Part shown: piece by piece, positions 16,251-23,628 of the stretch
How positions within the stretch are numbered: the stretch's first letter is position 1
How the letters are laid out: each line of letters opens with the position of its first letter
Assembly: GCA_963827315.1 (NCBI GenBank)
Contig: CAWHAL010000001.1
Span: forward strand, 310,001-374,000
Source of the DNA: CAVXEF01 sp963827315
GTDB taxonomy: Bacteria > Planctomycetota > Phycisphaerae > Sedimentisphaerales > Anaerobacaceae
DNA length: 64,000 nucleotides
Reading direction: 5' to 3'
Program-made: the position numbers and the translations under genes
Notes under the pieces: generated by a model
What the model was told of the DNA's origin: nothing
Databases searched by the model: none
Seen by the model: only the letters and a program-made list of their open reading frames with translations

Positions 16251-16661
16251 TCACTTAAGCTCCACCTGCGTGTATTTCATATCGGTGCCGTCCATCACAC
16301 GAACATTATCCGGCGACATTTTAATGACGACATACTGGGGCGAGGCGGGGTCGGGGATGTAATCCTTCAAGCCCGGGACGGCGTTGTACAGCCAAAGCTT
16401 TTCGGCATTGTCGGAGCTGATAGAACAAGGGCCTGCGATACGGACGTGCCTGCCGGCGGAATCGCAGAAACAATATTCGGCGTGAGAGACTTTGCGAAGC
16501 TGAGCGACCTTGTCGGATTTGCTAAAGGTCGCACAGAGAAGGCAGTTATCCTTCCAGGCGAGGCCGCCCATCGGCCTTACGCCGACCTTTCGGCCATCGG
16601 TTGTGGCCAGGAAACCCCAGTGGACCTCTTTTATAAACTCTCTTACCTGTTCGATGTTCAT
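16251..16661 (-). CDS. Pyridoxamine 5'-phosphate oxidase-like FMN-binding protein
   Basis: 136 residues with the split-barrel flavin fold. Typical opening WGFLATTDGRKVGVRPMGG, strand pattern and C-terminal YVVIKMSPDNVRVMD. Likely binds FMN or F420/heme and acts as a small oxidoreductase; the substrate is unknown. A strong ribosome site AAGGAGG lies 7 bp upstream of the ATG. It is first of three flavoprotein genes in a row (16251-17948, all minus), which suggests a redox cluster, although the gaps and repeats between them argue against one tight operon. Confidence 0.8.
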   Translation of the reverse strand: MNIEQVREFIKEVHWGFLATTDGRKVGVRPMGGLAWKDNCLLCATFSKSDKVAQLRKVSHAEYCFCDSAGRHVRIAGPCSISSDNAEKLWLYNAVPGLKDYIPDPASPQYVVIKMSPDNVRVMDGTDMKYTQVELK

Positions 16662-16817
16662 AGGAGTCCTCCTTTTTCTTTAATTTGAATTGATGTAATG
16701 GCGTAAGCCATACTGCGTATTGTATGTCGGTAGTGGAGAAAGTAAAAGGAAAAGTTTAAGGGATAGCGGTTAGCGTACAGCGTGCAGGACAACCGAGGGC
16801 AGAGGACGGTGTTTCAA

Positions 16818-16847
16818 TTGATTATTGATTATTGATTATTGATTATT
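16818..16847. repeat. 7-bp microsatellite TTGATTA, four units
   Basis: Four uninterrupted TTGATTA units. They cover the 3' end of the flavoprotein gene on the minus strand and encode its last residues (IINNQ) and stop, so unit-number change would alter the C-terminus or stop. Confidence 0.8.
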
Positions 16848-17434
16848 TTTGGTGTTTCAGCGGAGGCGAGGTCGCGGCCGAGGCGGTAGGCGTCGCTGAG
16901 GGCGGTTGGGTGCTGCTTTATGCGGGCAGAATCTTCAATCTGGTTAAAGAATAAATCAGCGACGTAATTAAACTCGAGGACGTCAAGCCAATACTTCATC
17001 GTAAGATGGAGACCATCGAACATTTTTTTGCTTTTTGAGCCGCCGACAGCGATGACCACAGCACGGCGGTCTCGAGTGGCTGTAAAAAGCGGTTTCTTGA
17101 GGACGTATTTGCGTGCCCAAAGGCACTGGCAGCGGTCGATGAGGAGCTTGGCCTGTGCGCAGACGGTCATAAAAAATATGGGAGTAGCGAAAATCAAGCG
17201 GTCTGCATCGAGCATTTTTTGCAAGATTAGCTGGAAATCGTCCTCGATTATGCACTTTCCGGTGGCGTAGCAGGCGTTAGACTCGTCGCAGGGTGCGATT
17301 TTGAAATCGCGCAGGCCTACATATTCGGTTGAGGCACCTGCGGATTCGGCGCCGGCAAGTGCCTGACGCAGGAGCAGGTCGCTACTACCATCGACTCTGG
17401 GGCTTGCGGATATGCCAAGTACTTTCAAACTCAT
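16829..17434 (-). CDS. NAD(P)H-dependent FMN reductase / iron-sulfur flavoprotein family
   Basis: 201 residues. The flavodoxin-like phosphate loop is GISASPRVDGSSDLLL at the N-terminus, then CDESNACYATGKC, a cysteine set (three Cys) in the place where iron-sulfur flavoproteins (Isf family) carry cluster ligands. ATPIFFMTVCAQAKLLIDR is the FMN-isoalloxazine loop and dimer helix. Probably a two-electron flavin reductase. The last five codons lie in the TTGATTA microsatellite. It lies 10 bp downstream of the flavin reductase gene. Confidence 0.85.
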   Translation of the reverse strand: MSLKVLGISASPRVDGSSDLLLRQALAGAESAGASTEYVGLRDFKIAPCDESNACYATGKCIIEDDFQLILQKMLDADRLIFATPIFFMTVCAQAKLLIDRCQCLWARKYVLKKPLFTATRDRRAVVIAVGGSKSKKMFDGLHLTMKYWLDVLEFNYVADLFFNQIEDSARIKQHPTALSDAYRLGRDLASAETPKIINNQ

Positions 17435-17444
17435 CTCAATTCTT

Positions 17445-17948
17445 TTATGAAGCTGGGCCTAATTTGTGGCCGGGGGCGATGCTGTATAATCGCTTTTTGC
17501 GTTTAGTGTTTGTATGAGCGGCGACGACCCTGCCGACAAATATAATATGGTCGCCGGCGACGGTCTGCGAATGGAACTTACATTCGAAATTTGCGACGGC
17601 ATCGGTGAGCAGGAGCGAATCAATCTTCTTAGCAGGTTTAGTTTCGCAATCGAATTCAGCGAACTTGTCGGTATCCCGGCCGGACTTTGAGCCGAAAAAC
17701 AAGGCGGCGTCGGCCATATCAGCCGACGGAAAGGCGATGGTAAAACACTTCGAGTGCCGAATACATTTGACAGTATAGTGGCCCTTATAAACGGCGATTG
17801 CCATCATCGGCGGAGTGCCCGAAGCGAACATTGACCAGCCGAGCGTAACGGGATTGGCTCTGCCTTTTTTATCCTTAGCGACGGCGATTACGATTTGCTC
17901 GGGATACTTGGTTTTGACGGCCTGCTCAAACTTGACTTGTTTTTGCAT
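17445..17948 (-). CDS. Flavin reductase family protein (flavoredoxin-like)
   Basis: 167 residues of the flavin-reductase-like FMN-binding split barrel. Motifs include PVTLGWSMFASGTPPMMAIAV (flavin loop), KCFTIAFPS and HIIFVGRVVAAH. Related flavoredoxins pass electrons between NAD(P)H, flavin and iron-sulfur proteins; the precise partner is unknown. It has a strong ribosome site AAGGAG 7 bp before the ATG and is followed after 10 bp by an iron-sulfur-type flavoprotein, a pairing that fits an electron-transfer couple. Confidence 0.85.
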   Translation of the reverse strand: MQKQVKFEQAVKTKYPEQIVIAVAKDKKGRANPVTLGWSMFASGTPPMMAIAVYKGHYTVKCIRHSKCFTIAFPSADMADAALFFGSKSGRDTDKFAEFDCETKPAKKIDSLLLTDAVANFECKFHSQTVAGDHIIFVGRVVAAHTNTKRKKRLYSIAPGHKLGPAS

Positions 17949-18046
17949 TACAGGTCTCCTTAGTTGGACTTATATAAAGAAAACAGAATACAGTAGACAG
18001 CATACAGTAGAACGGTAGGATTATACATCCTGGAACGATTTTAACA

Positions 18047-18064
18047 ATCCGCCACAGGCGGATA
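18047..18064. repeat. TCCGCC-ACA-GGCGGA palindrome
   Basis: AATCCGCCACAGGCGGATAA just upstream of proC. Member of the short palindrome family. The same text, with one base changed, forms the end and stop codon of dnaX at about 21056-21074. Confidence 0.65.
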
Positions 18065-18076
18065 AAGGAGAAAAAA

Positions 18077-18910
18077 GTGAAGACAATCGGCTTTATCGGC
18101 AGCGGCAATATGGCTGAAGCGCTGATAAAAGGCATAATATCGGCAGGGATTTATAAGCCGGCGTGTATCTTTGTAAGTGATGTCAGGGTAGAGCGGTTAA
18201 AACAGCTTGCCAAGAAGTACAAAGTCAAGCCCGCCAAGAATAACGGTGAGCTTGCGGGCAAGGCAGATATTGTCGTTTTGAGCGTCAAGCCGCAAAATAT
18301 GGCTGAGGCACTGGAGAGCATAAAGGGCGCAATCAGCGGTAAGAAGCTGGTGATATCAATCGCGGCAGGTGTAAGAACCACAACTATCGCCGATGTTCTG
18401 GGGGACGTGGCGATAGTTCGCGCAATGCCGAACACGCCCGCCCTAATTGGTGAAGGGGCGAGCGCACTATTTGCCAACGCCAAGGCAAAGCCGATGCTCA
18501 AAAAAGCGAAATCCATATTTTCAGCGGTTGGGCAGGCAGTTGTCGTTAATAATGAAAAGCTCATTGATGCCGTTACGGCCATAAGCGGGAGCGGGCCGGC
18601 ATACTACTTTCTATTTACGGAGCATTTGATGAAGGCGGCCGGCAAATTAGGTTTACCTGAAAACGTCGCAAAAAGTTTAGTTTTGCAGACGGCGAAGGGG
18701 GCCGCTCTGCTGGCGGTGGAGGCGGATAAAAACAACGAGGAGACAAGTGAGCTTCGACGAAAGGTCACTTCGCGGGGCGGGACAACGGAGGCCGCCATCA
18801 AGGTGTTTGAACAGAAAGGTATCGATACTATCATCGCCGACGCAACAGAGGCGGCTTTCAAAAGAAGCCGAGAGCTTTCCACCTTACGTCCGGCGGACAA
18901 GTCCAAATGA
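18077..18910 (+). CDS. proC: Pyrroline-5-carboxylate reductase
   Basis: Last step of proline synthesis: reduces 1-pyrroline-5-carboxylate to L-proline with NAD(P)H. Rossmann loop GFIGSGNMAEALIKG at the N-terminus, VKPQNMAEAL, and the C-terminal substrate region AISGSGPAYYFLFTE and TSRGGTTEAAI. 277 residues is normal. The start is GTG with AAAGGAG 6 bp upstream. The region upstream carries a TCCGCC/GGCGGA palindrome and degenerate ACAGAATACAGTAGACAG repeats that may include the promoter. Probably monocistronic: the next gene is on the other strand. Confidence 0.97.
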   Translation: MKTIGFIGSGNMAEALIKGIISAGIYKPACIFVSDVRVERLKQLAKKYKVKPAKNNGELAGKADIVVLSVKPQNMAEALESIKGAISGKKLVISIAAGVRTTTIADVLGDVAIVRAMPNTPALIGEGASALFANAKAKPMLKKAKSIFSAVGQAVVVNNEKLIDAVTAISGSGPAYYFLFTEHLMKAAGKLGLPENVAKSLVLQTAKGAALLAVEADKNNEETSELRRKVTSRGGTTEAAIKVFEQKGIDTIIADATEAAFKRSRELSTLRPADKSK

Positions 18911-18948
18911 CGTCGTCCTGAGAGGCCCCCGCCTGCTGAAATCGATAG

Positions 18949-19131
18949 CTATTCAACCACTATGGCTTCGACGGGACACTCGTCGGCGGCCTGCTGGACG
19001 GCTTCCTCGAACTCGGCAGGGACCTCATCAACAATAACCTCGGCCATATCAGTGCCCATGCCGAAGACATCAGGACAGGTGTCAACACATAATCCGCAGG
19101 CAGTGCATGTGTCTTCAATCCTAACTCTCAT
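18949..19131 (-). CDS. Ferredoxin, single [4Fe-4S]-type
   Basis: 60 residues. Cluster motif CTACGLCVDTCPDVF at the N-terminus and distal ligand DECPVEAI at the C-terminus, as in monocluster (Thermotoga/Desulfovibrio-type) ferredoxins. Acidic overall, cytoplasmic electron carrier. A GAGGG lies before the ATG. It is separate from the second ferredoxin at 44136, which carries two clusters. Confidence 0.93.
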   Translation of the reverse strand: MRVRIEDTCTACGLCVDTCPDVFGMGTDMAEVIVDEVPAEFEEAVQQAADECPVEAIVVE

Positions 19132-19173
19132 AGCAAAACCCTCACTACTATTTGTTATGAGCTACTGGTTATA

Positions 19174-19402
19174 CGCCACCCCAGCCTACGGCGGGTAAAA
19201 GGCGTACAAGTCGGCTGCTGATTATTGTATTTGGGTGCCCGACAGTCAATAGTCAACAGAAAATTGTCGGCCGGCGATGTTTACGCCACCCCGCCGCAGG
19301 CGGGTAAAAGGCGTATAAATTTGTGGAATTTTTTGTTGCGGGTGCTATATTAAGGGGCGTATCGGAGCGCGGTAAATAATACAATACGCCACAGGCGTAC
19401 AA
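19174..19402. repeat. Cluster of TACGCC…GGCGTA palindromes
   Basis: Three members: about 19174-19210 (ATACGCCACC…GGTAAAAGGCGTACAAG with an inner CC…GG palindrome), about 19278-19322 (same with CCGCCGCAGGCGG inside), and 19384-19402 (TACGCCACAGGCGTACAAG). The first two look like the short palindrome with a second palindrome nested in it. No gene is seen between the ferredoxin and the SRP RNA. Confidence 0.65.
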
Positions 19403-19416
19403 GTTAGTGAGAATAT

Positions 19417-19515
19417 CGGCCGGGTCCCATGCAGACCAAGCCCGTGAATCTGGTCAGGCGGGGAACCGAGCAGCCATAAGCGAGATTTTGGTTGTGCTGT
19501 GGGGAAACCCGGCCG
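19417..19515 (+). ncRNA. ffs: Bacterial small signal recognition particle RNA (4.5S)
   Basis: About 99 nt. Terminal stem CGGCCGGGT (19417-19425) pairs with ACCCGGCCG (19507-19515). The conserved apical domain reads TGGTCAGGCGGGGAACCGAG then CAGCC, matching the Ffh-binding symmetric/asymmetric loops and GGAA tetraloop region. ACCA/TGGT helices sit between. It lies 14 bp upstream of dnaX in the same orientation, a gene order also known in other bacteria. Ends near CTTTTTG, which may act as terminator. The RNA binds Ffh and targets membrane proteins to SecYEG. Confidence 0.9.
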
Positions 19516-19529
19516 GCTTTTTGTAGAAA

Positions 19530-21074
19530 ATGTCATACACAGTTCTTGCAAGGAAATACAGGTCGCAGAGGTTCGATGACATCATCGGGCAGGACCCGAT
19601 TGCGCAGACACTCAAGAATGCTATAAAGACCGACAAGGTCGCACACGCATATTTATTCACGGGCACACGCGGGGTGGGCAAAACCACTATGGCACGGGTA
19701 TTATCAAAGGCACTCAACTGTCTTTCATTCGATTCGCCGACCACCGAGCCCTGCTGCAAGTGCGAAAGCTGCACGGCGATAAACCTCGGCGAAGATATCG
19801 ACGTTATCGAGATAGACGGTGCGTCAAATAACGGCATCGATGAGGTCCGCAAACTACGAGAAAACGCGATTTACCGGCCGGCACGGGCGAGATTCAAGAT
19901 TTATATCATCGACGAAGTACATATGCTGAGCACACCGGCTTTCAACGCACTTTTGAAGATACTCGAAGAGCCGCCCTCGCACGTTAAGTTTATCTTCGCG
20001 ACCACCGAGCCAAACAAGGTCATCGCGACAATCCAGTCGAGATGCCAGCGATTCGATTTTAGAAATATAACTGCGACGGCGATAACAGAACAACTTAAGC
20101 TCATACTGCAACAGGAAAAGATAAAATACGAAGAAGATTTGGTCCTGCCGATCGCGAAAATGGCGAACGGGTCGATGAGAGATGCGCTGAGCCTGTTAGA
20201 TAGATTGATAAGTACCGGAGCGGAACCTCTGACGGCCAAGCTGCTTGAGGAATTCTTAGGCTGTCCCAACAGCGAAAAGGTCTGGAACCTTGTGGCCAGA
20301 ATCGGCGAAAGCGACGCGGCCGGTGTACTCGCTGCAATCGAAGATTTAGTCGGTACGGGACTATCGGAGGTGCAAATCGCCGACGCCCTCATCGACAATA
20401 TGCGAGATTTGATGGTGGTCAAATCGGCAGGGACTGAAAGCGAACTTCTGGTAGCCGGTGCTGAACACCGAAAACACGCAGGCGAGCTGGCGGAAACGTT
20501 CGATATCGCAGGGCTTGTCTATAACATAACGACATTAGAGAAACTACGATGGACAATCAAAAACAGCGAAACAGCGAGGGCGCTTCTGGAGGCCTCACTT
20601 CTGAGACTGGCACTCAGCGAGCACTTCCTGAATGTTGATTCACTTCTGTCACAGGCCCCTAAGGGGCAGGCAAAAAGCAATCAGGCCAGCCCTATAAAAA
20701 AAAACGAAGTAATAAATAACAGAACAACGAGCCAGCCACCGATACAATCGCAGCCGGCTAAAAACAGTCAGCAAAACGCATCAGAAACAAACGCCGGTGT
20801 GGATTCGACACTTCGACCCTTCGACTTCGCTCAGGGCAGGCAAAGCTCAGTGCAGGCCACAGATAACGACGTTCTGGGACAGGCAGGCTCACCACAAGAT
20901 AAAAAACAGCAGCCAAAGATTCCAATAAACCAGGCCAAGACCAGCAGTCAAAGAAAAAACGAGATAGTCAATGACCCTGCGGTAAAAACGGTGCTGATGG
21001 AGCTGGGCGCGACAATTACAGGAATAGAAGAAATCGAAAACCCACGTGAAACACAATCCACCGCAGGCGGATAA
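19530..21074 (+). CDS. dnaX: DNA polymerase III subunits gamma/tau
   Basis: Clamp-loader ATPase of the replisome, 514 residues. N-terminus MSYTVLARKYRSQRFDDIIG, Walker A GTRGVGKTT, zinc site C-C-C-C (PCCKCESC), DEVHMLS Walker B, sensor 1 ATTEPNK. The ATPase core runs to about residue 370. A low-complexity tail follows, starting with a run of nine A (20696-20704) where slippage in either direction gives a stop within 20 nt. That would yield a short gamma form of about 394 residues. Residues about 423-456 are encoded by a REP-like insertion (GVDSTLR…QAGSPQ), and the last residues plus stop come from a palindromic repeat. recR follows after 9 bp. Confidence 0.96.
   Translation: MSYTVLARKYRSQRFDDIIGQDPIAQTLKNAIKTDKVAHAYLFTGTRGVGKTTMARVLSKALNCLSFDSPTTEPCCKCESCTAINLGEDIDVIEIDGASNNGIDEVRKLRENAIYRPARARFKIYIIDEVHMLSTPAFNALLKILEEPPSHVKFIFATTEPNKVIATIQSRCQRFDFRNITATAITEQLKLILQQEKIKYEEDLVLPIAKMANGSMRDALSLLDRLISTGAEPLTAKLLEEFLGCPNSEKVWNLVARIGESDAAGVLAAIEDLVGTGLSEVQIADALIDNMRDLMVVKSAGTESELLVAGAEHRKHAGELAETFDIAGLVYNITTLEKLRWTIKNSETARALLEASLLRLALSEHFLNVDSLLSQAPKGQAKSNQASPIKKNEVINNRTTSQPPIQSQPAKNSQQNASETNAGVDSTLRPFDFAQGRQSSVQATDNDVLGQAGSPQDKKQQPKIPINQAKTSSQRKNEIVNDPAVKTVLMELGATITGIEEIENPRETQSTAGG
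20696..20704 (+). promoter_or_regulatory. A9 slippery run in dnaX (possible gamma/tau switch)
   Basis: Nine consecutive A read ATA-AAA-AAA-AAC-GAA in frame. A -1 shift reads CGA-AGT-AAT-AAA-TAA and a +1 shift reads ACG-AAG-TAA, so both end within 20 nt. It lies right after the conserved ATPase core. A tight GCCCCTAAGGGGC hairpin lies about 30 nt upstream. Thermus dnaX uses an A9 run in this position for transcriptional slippage. Confidence 0.6.
20796..20898 (+). repeat. REP-like element inside dnaX coding sequence
   Basis: Contains GGATTCGACACTTCGAC, CCTTCGACTTCGCTCAGG, AAGCTCAGTGCAGG and CAGGCAGGCTCACCACAAG. The first and the last two blocks occur in the same order in the 3' end of gmk (56384-56435). 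Translated in frame in both genes. Confidence 0.8.
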
Positions 21075-21083
21075 ATCTGAATC

Positions 21084-21689
21084 ATGAGCAGCGGTTATAC
21101 CGAAAGTCTGAACAAGCTAATAGAAGAGTTCAATAAGCTGCCGGGGATTGGACCCAAGACGGCGGAACGATTGGCTTTTTATATACTAAAGGCTGAGCCG
21201 GGCGAGGCGATGAAGTTGGCGGAGGCGATACGAGATGCCAAAAACAAGATAAAACGATGCGAGGTCTGCTACAATCTTTCGGAACAACGGGTCTGCGAAA
21301 TCTGCTCAGACCCGAGACGTGATAAGAGCACGATTTGCGTAGTCGAGCAGACCAAAGACGTCATAAGCCTTGAAAAGACAGGTGTTTGCAGATGGGTCTA
21401 TCATATTCTTGGCGGACATATAGCGCCGCTTGAAGGGATTGAGGCCGGCGATTTGACAATCGACAAGCTCGTTGAGAGGGTCCGCGGCGGCGAGGTAAAA
21501 GAAGTAATAATGGCAACCAACCCAAATATGGCAGGCGACGGAACAACACTCTATATAAGCTCAGTGCTCAGACCGTTAGGGGTGAAAATCACCCGACTGG
21601 CACGAGGGCTTCCGGCCGGCAGCACAATCGAATACGCAAACGGTAAAATCCTCACCGATGCTATACTCGGAAGACGAGAGTTAGAATAA
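21084..21689 (+). CDS. recR: Recombination mediator protein RecR
   Basis: Works with RecO/RecF to load RecA at gaps. 201 residues. N-terminal HhH GIGPKTAERLAFYIL, four-Cys zinc finger (CEVCYNLSEQRVCEICSD), Toprim domain (ICVVEQTKDVISLEKTG…HILGGHIAPLEGI) and Walker-B-like C-terminus. It follows dnaX after 9 bp. The small nucleoid protein gene ebfC/ybaB that is usually between them is missing here. Confidence 0.97.
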   Translation: MSSGYTESLNKLIEEFNKLPGIGPKTAERLAFYILKAEPGEAMKLAEAIRDAKNKIKRCEVCYNLSEQRVCEICSDPRRDKSTICVVEQTKDVISLEKTGVCRWVYHILGGHIAPLEGIEAGDLTIDKLVERVRGGEVKEVIMATNPNMAGDGTTLYISSVLRPLGVKITRLARGLPAGSTIEYANGKILTDAILGRRELE

Positions 21690-21722
21690 TTTCCATACGC
21701 TGCTTATTAACTTTCTGAATTG

Positions 21723-21741
21723 CACACAGAATTACGCCACA
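21723..21741. repeat. TACGCCACAGGCGTA palindrome
   Basis: TTACGCCACAGGCGTATAA between recR and rpoN, followed by direct repeats of ACAGAA(T/G)(A)CAGAA (about 21789-21822) just before the rpoN start. Member of the short palindrome family of this window. Confidence 0.7.
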
Positions 21742-21843
21742 GGCGTATAAAATTGCCGAGGTTTAGCAGCGGATTTGTGATATAATAACAGAAGACAGAA
21801 TACAGAAGTCAGAATACAGAAGGAAGTATTTTCAGGGGTTTTT

Positions 21844-23319
21844 ATGAAGCTGGAGATGCGGGGCGATATGCGAATGGAGCAGCGTATGATGCTGGCTCCG
21901 CGCATGATTCAATCGATGGAGATACTACAGCTTCCCATCCTCGCCCTTCAGGAAAGAATAGAACAGGAACTCAATAGTAATCCCGTTCTGGAAACGGCTG
22001 AGCCGACAAGTCCGGATGAACAAGGCCCCATCGAACAAGGAGAATATGAAGAAGGCGGGGAAAAAAATCTGGTTGTCGACACGGACTCGAAAAAGGAAAA
22101 AGACTTTGAGAAGCTCGAAAATCTCGGCGACGACTACAGGGACTATATGGCCCAGGCGGGGTCGTTCCGACGGGGCATTTCGTCGAGAGATGAGCCTGAC
22201 AGAAAACTCGAGGCGATAAAGAATACGGCGGCTCCACAACAGTCGCTGCACGAACACTTGGCAGAGCAGTGGCGGCTGGTCGAGGCCAGCGAGGCGGTGA
22301 AAAAAGCGGGCGAGATGATTATCGACTACATCAACGAAAGAGGATATCTAACCGTAAGATTAGAGCAGCTCTACAACAAAGACAAGGCCGATTTTACCGT
22401 GGACGACCTAAAAGAGGCACTGACGCTTGTCCAGAAACTCGAGCCGGCAGGCGTCGGCGCACGAGATTTGAAAGAATGCCTCCTTATCCAGATGGCGCAA
22501 AGCGGTGAAGATATGAGTTTCGAGGCCCGCTTAGTCAGCGAGTATATGGAAGAGCTACTCGAGAATCAGCTGCCTGATATCGCAAAGAAAATGAACTGCG
22601 GCGTTGAAACAATCAACCAGGCAATCGAGCGTCTGAGTAAACTCGACACCTCGCCGGGACTCCAGGTCGGTCCTACACAGAATCATCCGATTACGGCAGA
22701 CGTGATAATAGAACACAACGATGATTCGGACAGTTTCGATGTGCGATTGGCAAACTCGAATCTGCCGAGCCTGCGGGTGAACAGCTACTACGCAAAAATG
22801 GCAAAAGACGGCAAGGTTGGCGAAGAGACAAAAAAATTTCTGCAAAACAACCTTCGGTCGGCTCAGTGGATTATCGAGGCAATAGAGCAGCGCAAGCATA
22901 CTCTACTGAAAGTCAGCGAGGCGATTGTAAAACACCAAAGGGAGTTTTTCGAGAAGGGGCAACAACACCTTCGGCCACTGCCGATGTCGAAGGTCGCTGA
23001 TGAAATCGGGGTGCATCTGGCGACGGTTTCCCGGGCAGTCGCCGGTAAATATGTTCAGTGCCCGTGGGGAATGCTGCCGCTTCGGAAATTTTTCAGCGGA
23101 GGCGTAGCGGACGAATCTGGACAGCAACACAGCTGGGCGGCTATACAGGCAAAACTGCAGGAAATCATCGAGACGGAGGATAAAAGCAAGCCATTAAACG
23201 ACGAGCAAATACACAAAAAGCTGGCTGAGGCCGGCATAAAAAACCTGGCACGACGAACTGTTGCGAAGTACCGCAAGCTGCTGAACATCCCGGCGGCAAG
23301 ATTCAGGAAGAAGTATTAG
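21844..23319 (+). CDS. rpoN: RNA polymerase sigma-54 factor
   Basis: Alternative sigma factor for -24/-12 promoters that need AAA+ activators. 491 residues. The N-terminal activator-interacting region is rich in Met/Gln/Leu (RMEQRMMLAPRMIQSMEILQLP), an acidic region II follows (about 55-110), then the core-binding and HTH domains (MSKVADEIGVHLATVSRAV). The RpoN box ARRTVAKYR is at about residues 472-480. A TATAAT-like sequence (GTGATATAATAAC) lies at about 21777-21789 as a likely sigma-70 -10. No sigma-54 promoter was confirmed in the window. Confidence 0.97.
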   Translation: MKLEMRGDMRMEQRMMLAPRMIQSMEILQLPILALQERIEQELNSNPVLETAEPTSPDEQGPIEQGEYEEGGEKNLVVDTDSKKEKDFEKLENLGDDYRDYMAQAGSFRRGISSRDEPDRKLEAIKNTAAPQQSLHEHLAEQWRLVEASEAVKKAGEMIIDYINERGYLTVRLEQLYNKDKADFTVDDLKEALTLVQKLEPAGVGARDLKECLLIQMAQSGEDMSFEARLVSEYMEELLENQLPDIAKKMNCGVETINQAIERLSKLDTSPGLQVGPTQNHPITADVIIEHNDDSDSFDVRLANSNLPSLRVNSYYAKMAKDGKVGEETKKFLQNNLRSAQWIIEAIEQRKHTLLKVSEAIVKHQREFFEKGQQHLRPLPMSKVADEIGVHLATVSRAVAGKYVQCPWGMLPLRKFFSGGVADESGQQHSWAAIQAKLQEIIETEDKSKPLNDEQIHKKLAEAGIKNLARRTVAKYRKLLNIPAARFRKKY

Positions 23320-23549
23320 CACACCGTAAGAAAAGCGAAGATTTCAGACACTGGCTACAAATCATCCTCCGGCCGTGAAAACCTTCAATTAGTCAACTAT
23401 TACCACTCAAGCAACCCTCCAAACAGCCCGATTAAACAAAGCGGACATAGTCTAAACAACGATTCAACATAGTCCGGTAAAAAAAAGGGATTCCATAATT
23501 GTCAGCGGTGAAATTCCGGACAGGCTGAGGCCAAGGTCGGCAGAAAAAG

Positions 23550-23578
23550 CTGGCAAAGAAAGGGTTTTTTGCTATAAT
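23550..23578 (+). promoter_or_regulatory. Sigma-70-type promoter for the 949-residue beta-helix gene
   Basis: -35 CTGGCA at 23550-23555, 17-bp spacer, perfect -10 TATAAT at 23573-23578. The ATG is 50 bp downstream with GGAGG at 23613-23617. The remaining 23320-23549 shows no gene; a pair of AACA(T/-)AGTC repeats (about 23444 and 23467) is the only visible structure. Confidence 0.65.
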
Positions 23579-23628
23579 AACCATATACGTACGGGAAGGC
23601 GACGCAGATTCCGGAGGCAGGGCTGCAA

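Noticed and set aside
23551..23572. Sigma-54 promoter before the beta-helix gene (TGGC…TTGC)
   Set aside because: The GG and GC are 17 bases apart instead of 10; the TATAAT with a 17-bp spacer explains the site better.
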